From Haloimpatiens sp042688525 (lineage in GTDB: Bacteria; Bacillota; Clostridia; Clostridiales; Clostridiaceae): 64,000 bases of DNA. Below the pieces are notes generated by a model. The model worked only from the letters and a program-made list of their open reading frames with translations, had not been told where the DNA came from and did no database searches. The translations under genes and the position numbers were made by a program. Every line of letters begins with the position of its first letter. The first letter of the stretch is position 1. The DNA lies in assembly GCF_042688525.2 (NCBI RefSeq), contig NZ_JBHWAB010000001.1:3534001-3598000 (forward strand), read 5' to 3'. Below are positions 35,994 to 44,429 of this stretch, in pieces.

Positions 35994-37560
35994 CCCTATG
36001 CATTGGTATACTTATGTCCCATATTGTACCTTCATGTTGAATAAGTTTTATTTTACCATCAGCTCTATCTATTATTTGCTTAATTATCCACAGACCAAAT
36101 CCCCTTTTTCCTTCTTTAGTTGTAACTCCTCTATCAAATATGTTTTCTCTTATTTTTTCATTAATACCTGGTCCATTATCTTCAATCCAAATCCTTAGTT
36201 CTTTTTCATCTGAATTTAACCTTACTCTTATTTTCCCATTTTCTTGTTTTATCAATTCTTCTATTGCATTTTCAATTAAATTTCCCACAATTGAACATAA
36301 CTCCCCATATGTTATACTTTCTGGTATGCTTCTTAAATTTGATTTAGGATCAATTTCTAAACATATTTTTATTTCTTCTGCTTTATAATATTTAGCTAAT
36401 AAAATTCCCGCTACATGAGCATTTTTTATATTGCGATTTAGTATTTCTGTAATCTCTTTTTTCTCATTAGATATATCTTCGATATATTCTACAGCCTTCT
36501 CATACTTCTCTAATTGAATTAATCCTGATATTGTATGAAGTTTATTCATAAATTCATGATTTTGAGCTCTTAACTCATTTGTCATTTTTTTTATACCTAT
36601 CAATTCTTCTGCCATTTGTTTAGCTTCAGTTAAATCTTGAAAACTAGACACTACCCCAATGATATCATCCTTATGATCCTTTAATAATGTATGTCCACAA
36701 GATAAAATTTTATTAGGTGCTATTTTTATTTCCTGATTATAAACACACTGTTTAGTATTTAAAACTTCCATAACTTGTTCTCCATAATTAAAACTAAACT
36801 GTGATATATTTTTCCCTTTGTCTTTATCTTCAAATCCAAATATTAATTTAGCAACTTTATTAAAAAATATTATTTCCCCATTTTTATTAATTGCTAATAT
36901 TCCATTTTTTAAATTTTCTAATACAAGTTCTCTTTGTCCTAATAATAAAGCTATCTCTTTAGGCTCTAATCCAAATATAGTTTTTCTTATGTTATATGAC
37001 AAAATTACTGCTCCAATAACTCCAAATATAAGACCTAATGCAAAAATCAATTTAAAATTAAACAAATGAGGAGCAATTTCTTTGTTTACTGTATCATTTA
37101 AAAGTCCCACTAATACCGCTCCAACTTGTTTGCCTTCATAATAAATAGGTACAAAAGCTCTTATTGCTGAAATTAGAACATTTCTATCCGCAGACACATA
37201 TGATTGTCCATATTTTAAAACTTTTTCTTCTCCACCACTTCTATATACCTTACCCAATGCATTTTCATACGGGTAAGAGTATTTTATTCCCTTCATATCC
37301 ATAACTATAATATATTGAAATCTTGTGTTTTTTCTGAAACCTTCTACTATATTTTGAACAGCCTTATAATCTTTAGATGTTGCTAATGCCTTCTTTATTT
37401 CTTCCATAGATGCTACAGTTTGAGCTAAATCCATTGCATTGTTTCCCATCTGAGTTTCAACTGTATTTTGAACTTGTTTAAAAGTTAAAACACCTACACT
37501 CACCATAACAAAAGTTACTATTACAGCAATAAATAGAGTCATCTTATATTTTAACTTCAA
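35977..37560 (-). CDS. CitA/DcuS-type sensor histidine kinase
   Basis: A roughly 527-residue kinase. The start is placed at TTG 37558-37560 because AAGGAG lies 8 bases upstream; a GTG nine bases earlier overlaps that site. Two transmembrane helices (about 8-28 and 170-190) bracket a periplasmic PAS-like sensor, followed by a cytosolic PAS (about 210-320), a phosphoacceptor helix QNHEFMNKLHTISGLIQLEKY and a C-terminal ATPase (EDNGPGI, RGFGLWIIKQI). The ligand-binding motif that is RYSHP in CitA/DcuS is KYSYP here, so Arg and His are replaced by Lys and Tyr, while AIRAFVPI keeps the third Arg. It probably senses a different or modified acid. Confidence 0.88.
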   Translation of the reverse strand: MKLKYKMTLFIAVIVTFVMVSVGVLTFKQVQNTVETQMGNNAMDLAQTVASMEEIKKALATSKDYKAVQNIVEGFRKNTRFQYIIVMDMKGIKYSYPYENALGKVYRSGGEEKVLKYGQSYVSADRNVLISAIRAFVPIYYEGKQVGAVLVGLLNDTVNKEIAPHLFNFKLIFALGLIFGVIGAVILSYNIRKTIFGLEPKEIALLLGQRELVLENLKNGILAINKNGEIIFFNKVAKLIFGFEDKDKGKNISQFSFNYGEQVMEVLNTKQCVYNQEIKIAPNKILSCGHTLLKDHKDDIIGVVSSFQDLTEAKQMAEELIGIKKMTNELRAQNHEFMNKLHTISGLIQLEKYEKAVEYIEDISNEKKEITEILNRNIKNAHVAGILLAKYYKAEEIKICLEIDPKSNLRSIPESITYGELCSIVGNLIENAIEELIKQENGKIRVRLNSDEKELRIWIEDNGPGINEKIRENIFDRGVTTKEGKRGFGLWIIKQIIDRADGKIKLIQHEGTIWDISIPMHRGENFD

Positions 37561-37565
37561 ATATT

Positions 37566-37925
37566 TCACTCCTTATCTTGTTTTATCTTAGCTTTTCCCA
37601 CTGCATCTTCAATAGCATCTATAAGCCCTTGGCTAGTATATGATGCTCCTGCTACAACATCTACCTTTACACTATTTGCTTTTACAACCATCTTGGGAAT
37701 TTTATCATAAACTATATCACATAATTCTGGAGTTTCCTGTTGTTCTATAATTTTAATTTCTTTAATTTTGTACTTATCGATATCTACAGATACTTTTATA
37801 TCTCCATGGTGTCCTTGTCCAATTCCCTCATATATACCTTCTTTATACATAATTATTTTTCTATTAGATAACATAAATGCTCCTATAATAAAGATAGTTA
37901 TAAGTGATATCTTGACTATTTTCAC
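37566..37925 (-). CDS. Membrane-anchored FMN-binding domain protein
   Basis: A 119-residue protein with a GTG start (GAGG ribosome site), one N-terminal transmembrane helix (about 5-21) and a single FMN-binding domain. The expected flavinylation site is DVVAGASYTS, a variant of D-x2-S/T-G-A-T/S. Such domains, when covalently loaded with FMN by ApbE, shuttle electrons between membrane quinone and extracellular reductases. It overlaps the kinase gene by a few bases and lies 35 bases after the permease gene. Confidence 0.82.
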   Translation of the reverse strand: MKIVKISLITIFIIGAFMLSNRKIIMYKEGIYEGIGQGHHGDIKVSVDIDKYKIKEIKIIEQQETPELCDIVYDKIPKMVVKANSVKVDVVAGASYTSQGLIDAIEDAVGKAKIKQDKE

Positions 37926-37960
37926 CTCTTACCCCTCCTCTAACAATTTTTTATAAGTAT

Positions 37961-38713
37961 TTATGCTCTATTTTTCCAAGGACATATTAATTTTTCTAAA
38001 AGATCTATCATTATGAAAAGTGTTAGCCCAATAAAACTTAACACTACAATTGAAGAATACATCTGAATGTAATTTATTCTCATCCAAGAATCCATAATAA
38101 AATATCCCATTCCATACTCTGTTCCAAAATTTTCTGTAAAAAACAATATTGATATGGCTGTTCCTATACCAATTCGTATTGATGTAAGAATAGTAGAATA
38201 AATTCCTGGAAAGACAATTTCTTTTATGATTTGAAAATTACTAGCTCCTAAAGAATACATAGGATAATAAACTTCTTCAGGTATGTTTTTAACTTTGTCC
38301 CGAATGTTAACAACTATAGGAAAAAAAGTTATTAAAAAAATCATTATAATTTTGGTCCATTCTTCCAAACCAAATAATAGCATTACTACAGGAAGAAGAG
38401 CTATCTTTGGTATTGGGTAATTAAAATACATTATTGGTGATAAAATCAAATCTGCTTTTTTATAATATCCCATGATAATTCCAAGGGGTACTGCTATAAT
38501 TACTGTAAATGTTATACCTAGTAGAATTCTTCTCAAACTATAAAGTACATGCATAACCATTTCACTTGAAAAATTTTCAAAAGTATATTTAAGTATATTG
38601 AATGGTGTTGGTAATATTGGTTTATTTATAATAACCGCAATAATTTGCCATAGTACAAAAATTAATATGAATGCATATAAAAAGTTAATCTTTTTATATT
38701 CACCTAACTTCAT
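37961..38713 (-). CDS. ABC importer permease, nitrate/taurine/HMP-precursor type
   Basis: A 250-residue permease with about six transmembrane segments and the EVYYPMYSLGASNFQIIKEIVFPGIYSTILTSIRI loop (broken for length) of the SsuC/TauC/ThiX family. These importers carry small organic anions or aromatic/heterocyclic precursors. The ATPase gene overlaps it by 14 bases. No substrate-binding protein is in this operon. Its presence between UbiX and an FMN-binding protein hints at import of a quinone precursor. Confidence 0.85.
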   Translation of the reverse strand: MKLGEYKKINFLYAFILIFVLWQIIAVIINKPILPTPFNILKYTFENFSSEMVMHVLYSLRRILLGITFTVIIAVPLGIIMGYYKKADLILSPIMYFNYPIPKIALLPVVMLLFGLEEWTKIIMIFLITFFPIVVNIRDKVKNIPEEVYYPMYSLGASNFQIIKEIVFPGIYSTILTSIRIGIGTAISILFFTENFGTEYGMGYFIMDSWMRINYIQMYSSIVVLSFIGLTLFIMIDLLEKLICPWKNRA

Positions 38714-39467
38714 AATTTTCTTCTCCTTTTAACGTTTCTTTAATTTCTAAAATCATTTTTTCTAAGCTTTCATTAAATCCAGAGTAAGATTTACCAAATA
38801 ATTTATTTTCAATAATTTTTTCAATTTTTCCCGGTGATGAAGACATTATTATAATTTTTTGACCCAAATATATTGCCTCTTTTATATCATGAGTAACCAA
38901 CATAGATGTAACTTTATGTTCTTTCCATACTCGTAAAAATATCTTTTGAGCTTCCTCTCGTGTAAGTACATCCAAAGCTGAAAAAGGTTCATCCATAAGT
39001 AATAAACTAGGTTTTAATAAAAAAGCTCTAGCAATAGCTGCTCTTTGTTTCTCTCCACCACTTAAATTTTTAGGATACAACTTTAAATGTCTTTCTAAAT
39101 TTAATTCCTTTATAAGTTCTCTATAAAGTTCTTTATCAATGTTTTTTTTGCCATGTTTTATTTTTGATGATAATAAAATGTTTTGTTCTATAGTTTTCCA
39201 ATATATTAATCCATAATTTTGTGGTACAAATCCAACACATTGAATTTTAGGATTAAGTTCATTTCCATCAATACATACTTTTCCTTCATATTCTGTATTT
39301 ATTCCAGCTAAAACTTTTAGTATTGTTGATTTACCTGACCCTGATTTACCAATGATTGTACATATCTCTCCCTTTTTAATATTCAAATTTATATTTTCTA
39401 CAGCTTTTGTATTTTTATAGTTAACAGTTAAATTATCTATTTTTATCATACAATCATGCCTATCCAT
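38700..39467 (-). CDS. ABC importer ATP-binding protein, nitrate/taurine type
   Basis: A 255-residue ATPase. Start placed at the ATG of MDRHDCMIK: GGAGAGG lies 5 bases upstream and the ATG overlaps the ubiX stop (AATGGATAG), a classic coupling. Walker A GKSGSGKST, signature LSGGEKQR and Walker B LLLMDEPFSALD are intact. It powers the neighbouring permease. Confidence 0.9.
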   Translation of the reverse strand: MDRHDCMIKIDNLTVNYKNTKAVENINLNIKKGEICTIIGKSGSGKSTILKVLAGINTEYEGKVCIDGNELNPKIQCVGFVPQNYGLIYWKTIEQNILLSSKIKHGKKNIDKELYRELIKELNLERHLKLYPKNLSGGEKQRAAIARAFLLKPSLLLMDEPFSALDVLTREEAQKIFLRVWKEHKVTSMLVTHDIKEAIYLGQKIIIMSSSPGKIEKIIENKLFGKSYSGFNESLEKMILEIKETLKGEENYEVR

Positions 39468-40044
39468 TTTTTCCTCTCCATTTGTAATATAGTTCATTTT
39501 CAATTCCTAAATATTCTAAAATCCTACCTATAGTTCCATTAACTATATCATCAATAGTTTTAGGTTTTTGATAAAATGCAGGCATAGGAGGCAGAATTGT
39601 TACATTACTTTCACTTAATGTGAGCATATTTTTAAGATGAATAGGACTAAGCGGGGTTTCTCTTGGAACTAAAATTAATTTTCTTTTTTCTTTTAACATA
39701 ACATCCCCAGCTCTTATAAGTAAATTATCTCCTATTCCTGCACTTAATTTGCCTATAGCTGCCATAGAGCAAGGTATTATAACCATTCCATCAGTTTTAA
39801 AAGAACCACTAGCTATAGGGGAAAACATATCATTTATGTCGCAAATTTTTACTTGCTTTTTTAAACAATCAATTTTGTTAATCCATTTATTAAATTCATA
39901 TTCCATTTCATATTCTAATACTTTTTTTCCGTTTTCCGTTACAATTAAATATATTTCACAGTTTCTTTTCACCAATTCCTCTACTAAACGAATAGCATAG
40001 ATGCTTCCACTAGCTCCAGTTATTCCAACTATATATCTTGGCAA
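39460..40044 (-). CDS. ubiX: Flavin prenyltransferase
   Basis: A 194-residue UbiX/Pad1-family enzyme that makes prenylated FMN for UbiD. The start is placed at the TTG giving MPRYIVGITGASGS, which is the family N terminus and has GGAGTG 8 bases upstream. It has GASGS (flavin loop), IASGSFKTDGMVIIPCSM and LILVPRETPLSPIHL, the signature residues. The UbiD partner is encoded two genes upstream in the same operon. Confidence 0.9.
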   Translation of the reverse strand: MPRYIVGITGASGSIYAIRLVEELVKRNCEIYLIVTENGKKVLEYEMEYEFNKWINKIDCLKKQVKICDINDMFSPIASGSFKTDGMVIIPCSMAAIGKLSAGIGDNLLIRAGDVMLKEKRKLILVPRETPLSPIHLKNMLTLSESNVTILPPMPAFYQKPKTIDDIVNGTIGRILEYLGIENELYYKWRGKNG

Positions 40045-40071
40045 AAAATCACACTCCATTTCTATGTTTAT

Positions 40072-40929
40072 CTAACCTATAAATGTATCTAGTACAGTAA
40101 AAAGTAAAATTATAGGACTTATAACTTGATTTATATTATATGATGCTATTTTCATCTTTTTTTCATTTGATGGTGATACTATATAATGCTCCACCCCTAG
40201 AAGTACAGCACTAATAAATATGCCTACTAGATAAATCCAAGTTAAATCCATAATAAAATATAAAGCTATTAATAAAATTATCATAATAAAATGAAATACT
40301 GACGATATGATTAGTGCATTCTCAAGTCCAAATGCGGCTGGAATAGAAAATAAGTTGTTTTCTCTATCAAATTTTATATCTTGAGTTCCATAAATTATAT
40401 CAAATCCAGCAACCCATAATGCTACAACTGCTCCTAAAATGAATGGAGCAAACGCAAACTTTCCTGTAACAGCAAGCCATGCTCCCACTGGTGCTCCAGC
40501 ACATGCAATTCCAAGCACAATGTGGCAAGCCCATGTAAATCTCTTAGTATATGAATAGATAAAAAACAAAAATAACGCTGCCGGAGTTAATTTAAAACAT
40601 AAAGGATTTAACTTATATGCTGCAAATATAAAAATCCCAAAACATATGATAATTATTCCCCATACTTCCAAGCTATTAACTATACCCTTTGGCATATGGC
40701 GATTAGCTGTTCTTGGATTCTTTTTGTCTATATCTTTATCAACCCATCTATTTAATGCATTAGCTCCATTTCTAGCTCCTGTAAGTGCAACCAAAATCCA
40801 AAATACAGTTTCAAAAGAAGGTAGTCCCTTAGCTGCCCATATCATACCTATTATTGCAAATGGCAGAGAAAATAAGGTATGTGAAAACATCACCAATTCC
40901 CCATATGTTTTAAACTTACTAAATACCAT
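40072..40929 (-). CDS. UbiA-family polyprenyltransferase (quinone head-group prenylation)
   Basis: A 285-residue membrane prenyltransferase with eight or nine hydrophobic helices. It carries the two Asp-rich motifs NRWVDKDIDKKNPRT and DIIYGTQDIKFD that bind Mg and prenyl diphosphate. The start is the ATG with GGTGG 7 bases upstream, overlapping the ubiD stop. It attaches a polyprenyl chain to an aromatic acid (4-hydroxybenzoate, a dihydroxynaphthoate or similar). Futalosine-pathway MqnP and Listeria DmkA belong here; the substrate is not settled. Confidence 0.88.
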   Translation of the reverse strand: MVFSKFKTYGELVMFSHTLFSLPFAIIGMIWAAKGLPSFETVFWILVALTGARNGANALNRWVDKDIDKKNPRTANRHMPKGIVNSLEVWGIIIICFGIFIFAAYKLNPLCFKLTPAALFLFFIYSYTKRFTWACHIVLGIACAGAPVGAWLAVTGKFAFAPFILGAVVALWVAGFDIIYGTQDIKFDRENNLFSIPAAFGLENALIISSVFHFIMIILLIALYFIMDLTWIYLVGIFISAVLLGVEHYIVSPSNEKKMKIASYNINQVISPIILLFTVLDTFIG

Positions 40930-42355
40930 ATTCATTCCACCTTGTATCTACTAATCTCTTAATTTCTTCTGTCATTTCTATATCATCCGGCCAAGGTCTA
41001 GTATGTCCTTCTGATTCCCATTTTTTTGTGGCATCTATACCTAATCTATGACCATAAAAAGCTGTATTTGAAGCATGATCCAATGCATCTAAAGGACCTT
41101 CAGATATTACTAAGTCTCTTTTAGCATCTATGTTGTTGAATACTTTCCAAGCAACTGTGGATAAATCATGAGGATTAACTTTTTCATCCACAACTATTAT
41201 CATTTTTGTGTACATCATTTGTCCCATTCCCCAAAGTGCATTCATAACTTTATGTGCATGCTTTGGATAAGCTTTTTTTATTGACACTATAACACAATTA
41301 TGAAAAACACCCTCTAATGGAAAATTCATATCCACAATTTCAGGACATTGTATTTTTAATAATGGAAGAAAAATTCTTTCTGTAGCTTTTCCTAAATAAC
41401 AATCTTCCATAGGTGGTTTTCCTACAATAGTTGTTGGATATACGGGATTTTTTCTTCTTGTAATCTTTTCTATGTGGAATACTGGATACATATCAGCAAG
41501 AGAATAATAACCTGTATGGTCACCAAAAGGACCTTCCAGTTTCATTTCATCTAAATCAACATATCCTTCTAATATAAATTCAGCGTTAGCTGGTACATAT
41601 ATATCATTGGTTACACATTTAACCAATTCTACAGGTGATTTTCTCAAAAATCCTGCAAAAATCATTTCATCTATCATTTTAGGAAGAGGAGCTGTAGCTG
41701 AGTATATTATTGAAGGATCACATCCTAATGCTACTGATACAGGCATTTTTCTTCCCATCTCTTTATATTTTTCATATATTTCTCTTCCATCTTTGTGTAA
41801 ATGCCAATGCATTCCTGTTGTTTTCTTATCAAAAACTTGTAATCTGTACATCCCCATATTTTGTTGATTTGTTTCAGGATCTTTTGTTATAACCAACGGT
41901 AACGTAATATATCTTCCGCCATCTTTAGGCCAACATTTTAATATCGGAAGTTTATCTAAATCAGGTTCTTCTATAACTTCTTGACATACAGCTTTTTTAA
42001 CTTTTTTAGGGAAAACTCTAGCTAACCTTGCAAGTTTTGGTACAGATTTTATTTTATTCATTAAAGTAGCATAATTAGCTATATCCATGAAATCTAGTAT
42101 TTCCTCGGCAATCTGATCTAAATTTTCAACCTCCAATGCCAAATTCATTCTTTCATATGTTCCAAGTGAATTTATAAGTAATGGGTACGATGAATTTTTT
42201 ACATTTTTAAATAACAGAGCTTTACCAAATTTTTTTGAAACTCTATCTGCAATCTCTGTTATTTCTAAATTACTATCTACTTCAACTTCTATTTCTTGTA
42301 AAAGTTCCTTTTTTCTCAATACATCTATAAAATCTTGTAAATCTTTATAAGCCAC
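40919..42355 (-). CDS. UbiD-family prenyl-FMN decarboxylase
   Basis: A 478-residue UbiD-family enzyme, of normal length. The family active-site region LEGPFGDHTGYYSLAD with the catalytic Glu, and DEMKLEGP, are visible, along with GMHWHLHKDG. It decarboxylates the prenylated aromatic acid to the quinone precursor using prenylated FMN from UbiX. Together with UbiA and UbiX it forms the late quinone steps. The operon has no methyltransferase, so a demethyl-type quinone is likely. Confidence 0.9.
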   Translation of the reverse strand: MAYKDLQDFIDVLRKKELLQEIEVEVDSNLEITEIADRVSKKFGKALLFKNVKNSSYPLLINSLGTYERMNLALEVENLDQIAEEILDFMDIANYATLMNKIKSVPKLARLARVFPKKVKKAVCQEVIEEPDLDKLPILKCWPKDGGRYITLPLVITKDPETNQQNMGMYRLQVFDKKTTGMHWHLHKDGREIYEKYKEMGRKMPVSVALGCDPSIIYSATAPLPKMIDEMIFAGFLRKSPVELVKCVTNDIYVPANAEFILEGYVDLDEMKLEGPFGDHTGYYSLADMYPVFHIEKITRRKNPVYPTTIVGKPPMEDCYLGKATERIFLPLLKIQCPEIVDMNFPLEGVFHNCVIVSIKKAYPKHAHKVMNALWGMGQMMYTKMIIVVDEKVNPHDLSTVAWKVFNNIDAKRDLVISEGPLDALDHASNTAFYGHRLGIDATKKWESEGHTRPWPDDIEMTEEIKRLVDTRWNEYGI

Positions 42356-42380
42356 TTAATCGTCCTCCTTAAAGATTTCA

Positions 42381-43352
42381 TTAGTATTTTCTATGAATTA
42401 ATTTTTCTATAACTTCCTTTAATATTTGCTTACTTTCACATTCAGGTAATCTTTCAACATTTTTAAAAGCTCTTACTGTATATCTTTGTACTAACTTTTT
42501 AGAGTTTTCTATGCCATTATATTTCTTAACTAATTCTATTATTTTCTCTATATCTTCTTTATTAAATGACGAATTATCTAGTATATATGCCAATTCACCT
42601 TTCTTATCTTCCTTCATTGCAAATATTACGGGTAATGTGTAATATCCTTGCTTTAAATCATTTTGAACACTTTTTCCTACTTTGTCTGCATTTCCTGTAT
42701 AATCTAACAAATCATCAATGATTTGAAATGCCATACCTATGTTATATCCAATTCTACCTAAAATTTTTACTAATCCATCTTCACAATTGGATTCTTTTGC
42801 TCCTAATATAAAACTTAATGCAAATAACGCTGCTGTTTTTCCAGAGATTATTCTTATATATTTTTTAAAATCAACTTTTGAAGTATATCTAAAATAATGT
42901 TGTCTTATTTCTCCCATACATATCTTAGTTATAACTTTAGATATATTTTTCATGTTTTCCGTTGTATATTCATATTTTGAGAGCATATTAAAACTTTGAG
43001 AAAATAGATAATCTCCAGCATAAACTGCAAAGTCTTTTCCATACTTTGATTGTATGCTTTCACAACCTCTTCTAAGTTTTGAATCATCAATTATATCATC
43101 ATGAATTAATGTAGCTAAATGAAGCATTTCTACTACTCCAGCTAGATTTTGTAATTTTTCAGCATCATATTCACCAAATTTTCCTCCTAACAAAAGAAAA
43201 GCAGGTCTCAACATTTTGCCGCCCTGTTCTACTAATGGTTCTATAGAATCTTTAAAGTATATATCAGATCCTTTAATATTTTTTTTAATAATATTTTTCA
43301 CACAAATTAGTTCTTCACCAAGTTCAGAATAATCTTTCCAAAATTTACTCAT
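42381..43352 (-). CDS. Polyprenyl diphosphate synthase (quinone side chain)
   Basis: A 323-residue all-trans prenyl synthase. It has the first Asp-rich motif LIHDDIIDDSKLRRG, the GGKMLRP loop and the second motif FQIIDDLLDYTGNADKVGKS. Length is as for heptaprenyl/octaprenyl synthases. It supplies the isoprenoid tail to the UbiA-type transferase. Equivalent to HepT/DmkB in Listeria FLEET loci by synteny. Confidence 0.9.
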   Translation of the reverse strand: MSKFWKDYSELGEELICVKNIIKKNIKGSDIYFKDSIEPLVEQGGKMLRPAFLLLGGKFGEYDAEKLQNLAGVVEMLHLATLIHDDIIDDSKLRRGCESIQSKYGKDFAVYAGDYLFSQSFNMLSKYEYTTENMKNISKVITKICMGEIRQHYFRYTSKVDFKKYIRIISGKTAALFALSFILGAKESNCEDGLVKILGRIGYNIGMAFQIIDDLLDYTGNADKVGKSVQNDLKQGYYTLPVIFAMKEDKKGELAYILDNSSFNKEDIEKIIELVKKYNGIENSKKLVQRYTVRAFKNVERLPECESKQILKEVIEKLIHRKY

Positions 43353-43374
43353 TTCATCACCTTTGTTTTCTAAT

Positions 43375-43914
43375 CTAGTTAAAGTATTTTAATCTTCTTA
43401 AATATACTAATAAATATTTAGTACATATACCCACAGCTACTCCAGTTGCCACTCCTGTTATCATTAATATAGGTAAATAATAAAATATATTTGCATTTTC
43501 TATGATAATCATAGCAACTGTTAGCTGTCCTATATTGTGAAAAACTCCGCCAAATACACTTATTCCAATGGTACTTATTTTTTCTTTACTTATTAAAATT
43601 AAAAAATACATTACAATAAAACTCAATAACGCACCTGATATACTATATAAAAAACTTGATAAAGAGCCTGCAAGTAAAGAACCTAATACTGTCCTTAGTA
43701 TGATAATTGCTAACGTTTCCTTAAAAGAAAAAAGATAAATACATGTCAACGTAATTATATTAGCTAGACCAAGTTTAGCTCCCGGTATAGTAAAGTTTAA
43801 TGGAATCATTCTTTCAATTACATTAAGTACTATTGCTTGAGCAACAAGCAAAGCAATAAAAATCATCTTTTGTGTCTTTGACATATTACAAATTGGATTA
43901 ATTCGATACTTCAT
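43375..43914 (-). CDS. EetB-like membrane protein (Gx transporter family, HepT component I-like)
   Basis: A 179-residue hydrophobic protein with about five transmembrane helices, similar to the family annotated as heptaprenyl diphosphate synthase component I or Gx transporter and named EetB in the Listeria extracellular electron transfer locus. Motifs include GAKLGLANIITL and GGVFHNIGQL. It overlaps the EetA-like gene by 17 bases, as in other FLEET loci. The precise role of EetB is not known. Confidence 0.8.
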   Translation of the reverse strand: MKYRINPICNMSKTQKMIFIALLVAQAIVLNVIERMIPLNFTIPGAKLGLANIITLTCIYLFSFKETLAIIILRTVLGSLLAGSLSSFLYSISGALLSFIVMYFLILISKEKISTIGISVFGGVFHNIGQLTVAMIIIENANIFYYLPILMITGVATGVAVGICTKYLLVYLRRLKYFN

Positions 43915-44287
43915 CTACTTTCCCCTCCGTATTACCTTTTATCTCAACAACTACTTGATGAGGAAGGCAAACGATAATTTCTCCTACTTCTTTTATAAAA
44001 CCTGTATATTCACATATATGATCATTACAATCTGCTTCTATCATTTCTACTCCATTATCGTGAATTTTTATAATGTTTTTTCCAAGATCCGTTTCTATCT
44101 TAATAACCTCTTTATGATTATCAGAAACAGGTACTTTTTTATATAATTTATTTTTTACAGATATTTCAGCATATATTACACTACTATTTTTTTTAGTAAT
44201 AATACTTTTGTATTTATTAAAACCTAAAAAAATTCCTGCTATTAATAAAATACTTACAACTACGATAATATCTAATTTTTTCATCAA
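43898..44287 (-). CDS. EetA-like NusG-domain-II membrane protein
   Basis: A 129-residue protein with one N-terminal transmembrane helix (about 7-25) and a small extracellular domain of the NusG_II type, including VEMIEADCNDHICEYTGFI and IVCLPHQVVVEI. This domain is found in EetA of flavin-based extracellular electron transfer clusters, next to EetB, where it is needed for electron transfer to the outside. The three cysteines could bind a cofactor or form disulfides. Confidence 0.8.
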   Translation of the reverse strand: MMKKLDIIVVVSILLIAGIFLGFNKYKSIITKKNSSVIYAEISVKNKLYKKVPVSDNHKEVIKIETDLGKNIIKIHDNGVEMIEADCNDHICEYTGFIKEVGEIIVCLPHQVVVEIKGNTEGKVDEVSN

Positions 44288-44361
44288 ATCACCTTTATTA
44301 TTTTTAATTTATTGTTAATATAGATCTATTCTTTAAATATTTTCTTATTTTTCTAATATAA

Positions 44362-44401
44362 TCAAATGTCCTCTTAAAGAATTCTTTAAAAGGACATTTG
44401 A
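44362..44401 (-). terminator. Perfect hairpin between ndh2 and eetA
   Basis: TCAAATGTCCT and AGGACATTTGA enclose a further inverted AAAGAATTCTTT. It separates ndh2 from the downstream genes by 143 bases. It could terminate part of ndh2 transcription or be an operator; the T-run is weak. Confidence 0.5.
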
Positions 44402-44429
44402 CAAAACCCATGAAGTTATATAAATATTT

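Noticed and set aside
43375..43914. Calling the EetB-like protein a heptaprenyl diphosphate synthase subunit
   Set aside because: It is a polytopic membrane protein without Asp-rich motifs; the enzyme subunit next to it is complete, so the older family name is misleading.
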